Below, in pieces: positions 5,127 to 5,867 of a stretch of DNA of 5,867 bases (position 1 is its first letter; every line of letters starts with the position of its first letter). The position numbers and the translations under genes are program-made. Source of the stretch: Oscillospiraceae bacterium (lineage in GTDB: Bacteria; Bacillota; Clostridia; Oscillospirales; Oscillospiraceae); the NCBI GenBank assembly GCA_017378975.1, contig JAFNXT010000122.1, forward strand, positions 1 through 5,867, read 5' to 3'. The notes beneath the pieces are model-generated. The model saw only the letters and a program-made list of their open reading frames with translations. It had not been told where the DNA came from and did not search any database.

Positions 5127-5867
5127 ATGTCAGAAACAGTTTTATTTTCTCAATTTTTCCCCTTGGCAGATCTTCCGGACGAGCTGGGAGGCGCGGTGGT
5201 CACCGCCGCTCAGATCGACACGACGGCACGGTCCATCCAAGTAGAGCTCTATGCGGAACGCTACATCCCGGAGAGAGTGACCCGTTCCGCAGTCCAGATG
5301 ATCCGTGGAGAATATCCCCTTCGTGAAGTATCGGTCTTTTGCAGGCACCCCGCGGACCAGCTTCGGTGCATGGAGCCGGAAGAGCTTCGTGATCTGTTCG
5401 TGCGTGAAGATCCCATGGCGAGAGGTTCTCTGGCCGGTGCCATCTGGGCATGGGAAGACCGGCATTTGACTGTGCGCTTAAAGGGCAATGGCAAAAAGGA
5501 GCTGGAGGCTTCTGTGCCGAAGGTCATAGCGTCCCTTTCTTCCAGATTCGGTGCCGATATTACCATCGGTTTCGTTGCAGGGCAGACGCTGGAGGGGCAG
5601 GCGCTGTTCGACGCATTGGAGAAGATGCGTCAGGGCATGGTGGAGGACCTTCCTGACCGACCCGTACCCCAGCAGAAGGAGGCGCCACCAGCACCGCCCT
5701 CTGAGGCGATTTTCGGAAAGCCCTTCCGTGGGAACGTGGTACCTATGAAGGATCTGGATCTGAACATGGGTAACGTGATAGTAGAAGGACGTGTCTTCGC
5801 GGTGGAGCACAAGGAACTGCCAAAGCGTAACGCCGTGGTAGTGAAGTTCGATATGACGGACAACACC
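5127..5867 (+). CDS. polC: DNA polymerase III PolC-type alpha subunit, N-terminal part (3' truncated by window edge)
   Basis: PolC is the replicative polymerase of low-GC Gram-positive bacteria, with proofreading exonuclease in the same chain; full proteins are about 1,400-1,450 residues. Only 247 codons are visible, with no stop before the window edge. The start MSETVLFSQFF is preceded by a ribosome binding site. Residues 1 to about 172 form the divergent PolC N-terminal domain, including IASLSSRFGADITIGFVAG near residue 140. Residues about 176-193 are a Pro-rich linker (DRPVPQQKEAPPAPPSE). From residue 195 the OB-fold domain begins: IFGKPFRGNVVPMKDL, then GNVIVEGRVFAVEHKEL and VVKFDMTDN, the usual PolC G-x-V-x-V-E-G-x-V-F pattern. 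The exonuclease, PHP and polymerase parts lie outside the window. The assignment rests on the OB segment and on the conserved Firmicutes order in which polC ends this gene run. The first dozen codons are AT-rich, unlike the rest of the window. Confidence 0.9.
   Translation, partial: MSETVLFSQFFPLADLPDELGGAVVTAAQIDTTARSIQVELYAERYIPERVTRSAVQMIRGEYPLREVSVFCRHPADQLRCMEPEELRDLFVREDPMARGSLAGAIWAWEDRHLTVRLKGNGKKELEASVPKVIASLSSRFGADITIGFVAGQTLEGQALFDALEKMRQGMVEDLPDRPVPQQKEAPPAPPSEAIFGKPFRGNVVPMKDLDLNMGNVIVEGRVFAVEHKELPKRNAVVVKFDMTDNT

Noticed and set aside
1..5867. A novel system, mobile element, CRISPR array or RNA gene hidden in the window
   Set aside because: Every stretch longer than 75 bases is accounted for by recognised housekeeping genes. 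The remaining gaps are 73 bases (frr-uppS), 1-12 bases within the operon and 67 bases (ispG-polC), and none contains more than the hairpin, terminator and ribosome binding sites described.

Overview
The window is a compact, entirely plus-strand block of housekeeping genes, probably from a bacterial chromosome: frr (3' end) - uppS - cdsA - dxr - rseP - ispG - [terminator] - polC (5' end). This order is classic for Firmicutes; in Bacillus subtilis the equivalent run is frr-uppS-cdsA-dxr-rasP-proS-polC. Here ispG sits where proS sits in Bacillus, an arrangement I associate with Clostridia. With a G+C content that looks to be in the upper 50s percent and a PolC-type polymerase, I infer a fairly GC-rich member of the Clostridia, perhaps an Oscillospirales-like gut bacterium. 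The phylum-level inference is firm; the order-level one is weak.

Layout. Bases 1-170 are the last 55 complete codons of ribosome recycling factor. A 73-bp gap follows, holding a strong 12-14 bp hairpin and the uppS ribosome binding site. From 244 to 5059 five complete genes run almost without gaps: uppS (244-966), cdsA (968-1780), dxr (1791-2942), rseP (2955-4016) and ispG (4022-5059). Spacings are 1, 10, 12 and 5 bases, so one mRNA with translational coupling is very likely. A textbook intrinsic terminator lies at 5067-5096, and only 30 bases later polC starts (5127) and runs off the window edge with 247 codons visible.

How the genes fit together. Dxr and IspG are the first committed and the penultimate steps of the MEP isoprenoid pathway. 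UppS uses the pathway's product, isopentenyl diphosphate, to build the undecaprenyl carrier lipid for cell-wall synthesis. CdsA makes CDP-diacylglycerol, the precursor of acidic phospholipids. RseP is a membrane-embedded site-2 metalloprotease. The operon therefore joins envelope lipid precursor supply to membrane proteolysis, flanked by translation (Frr) and replication (PolC) genes.

I found no mobile element, CRISPR array, tRNA, rRNA or unknown gene, and no sign of an undescribed system. The points worth a second look are small: the frr-uppS hairpin, a Cys in place of a substrate-phosphate-binding Ser in Dxr, a roughly three-fold excess of GATC, and a terminator so close to polC that the promoter for polC is unclear.
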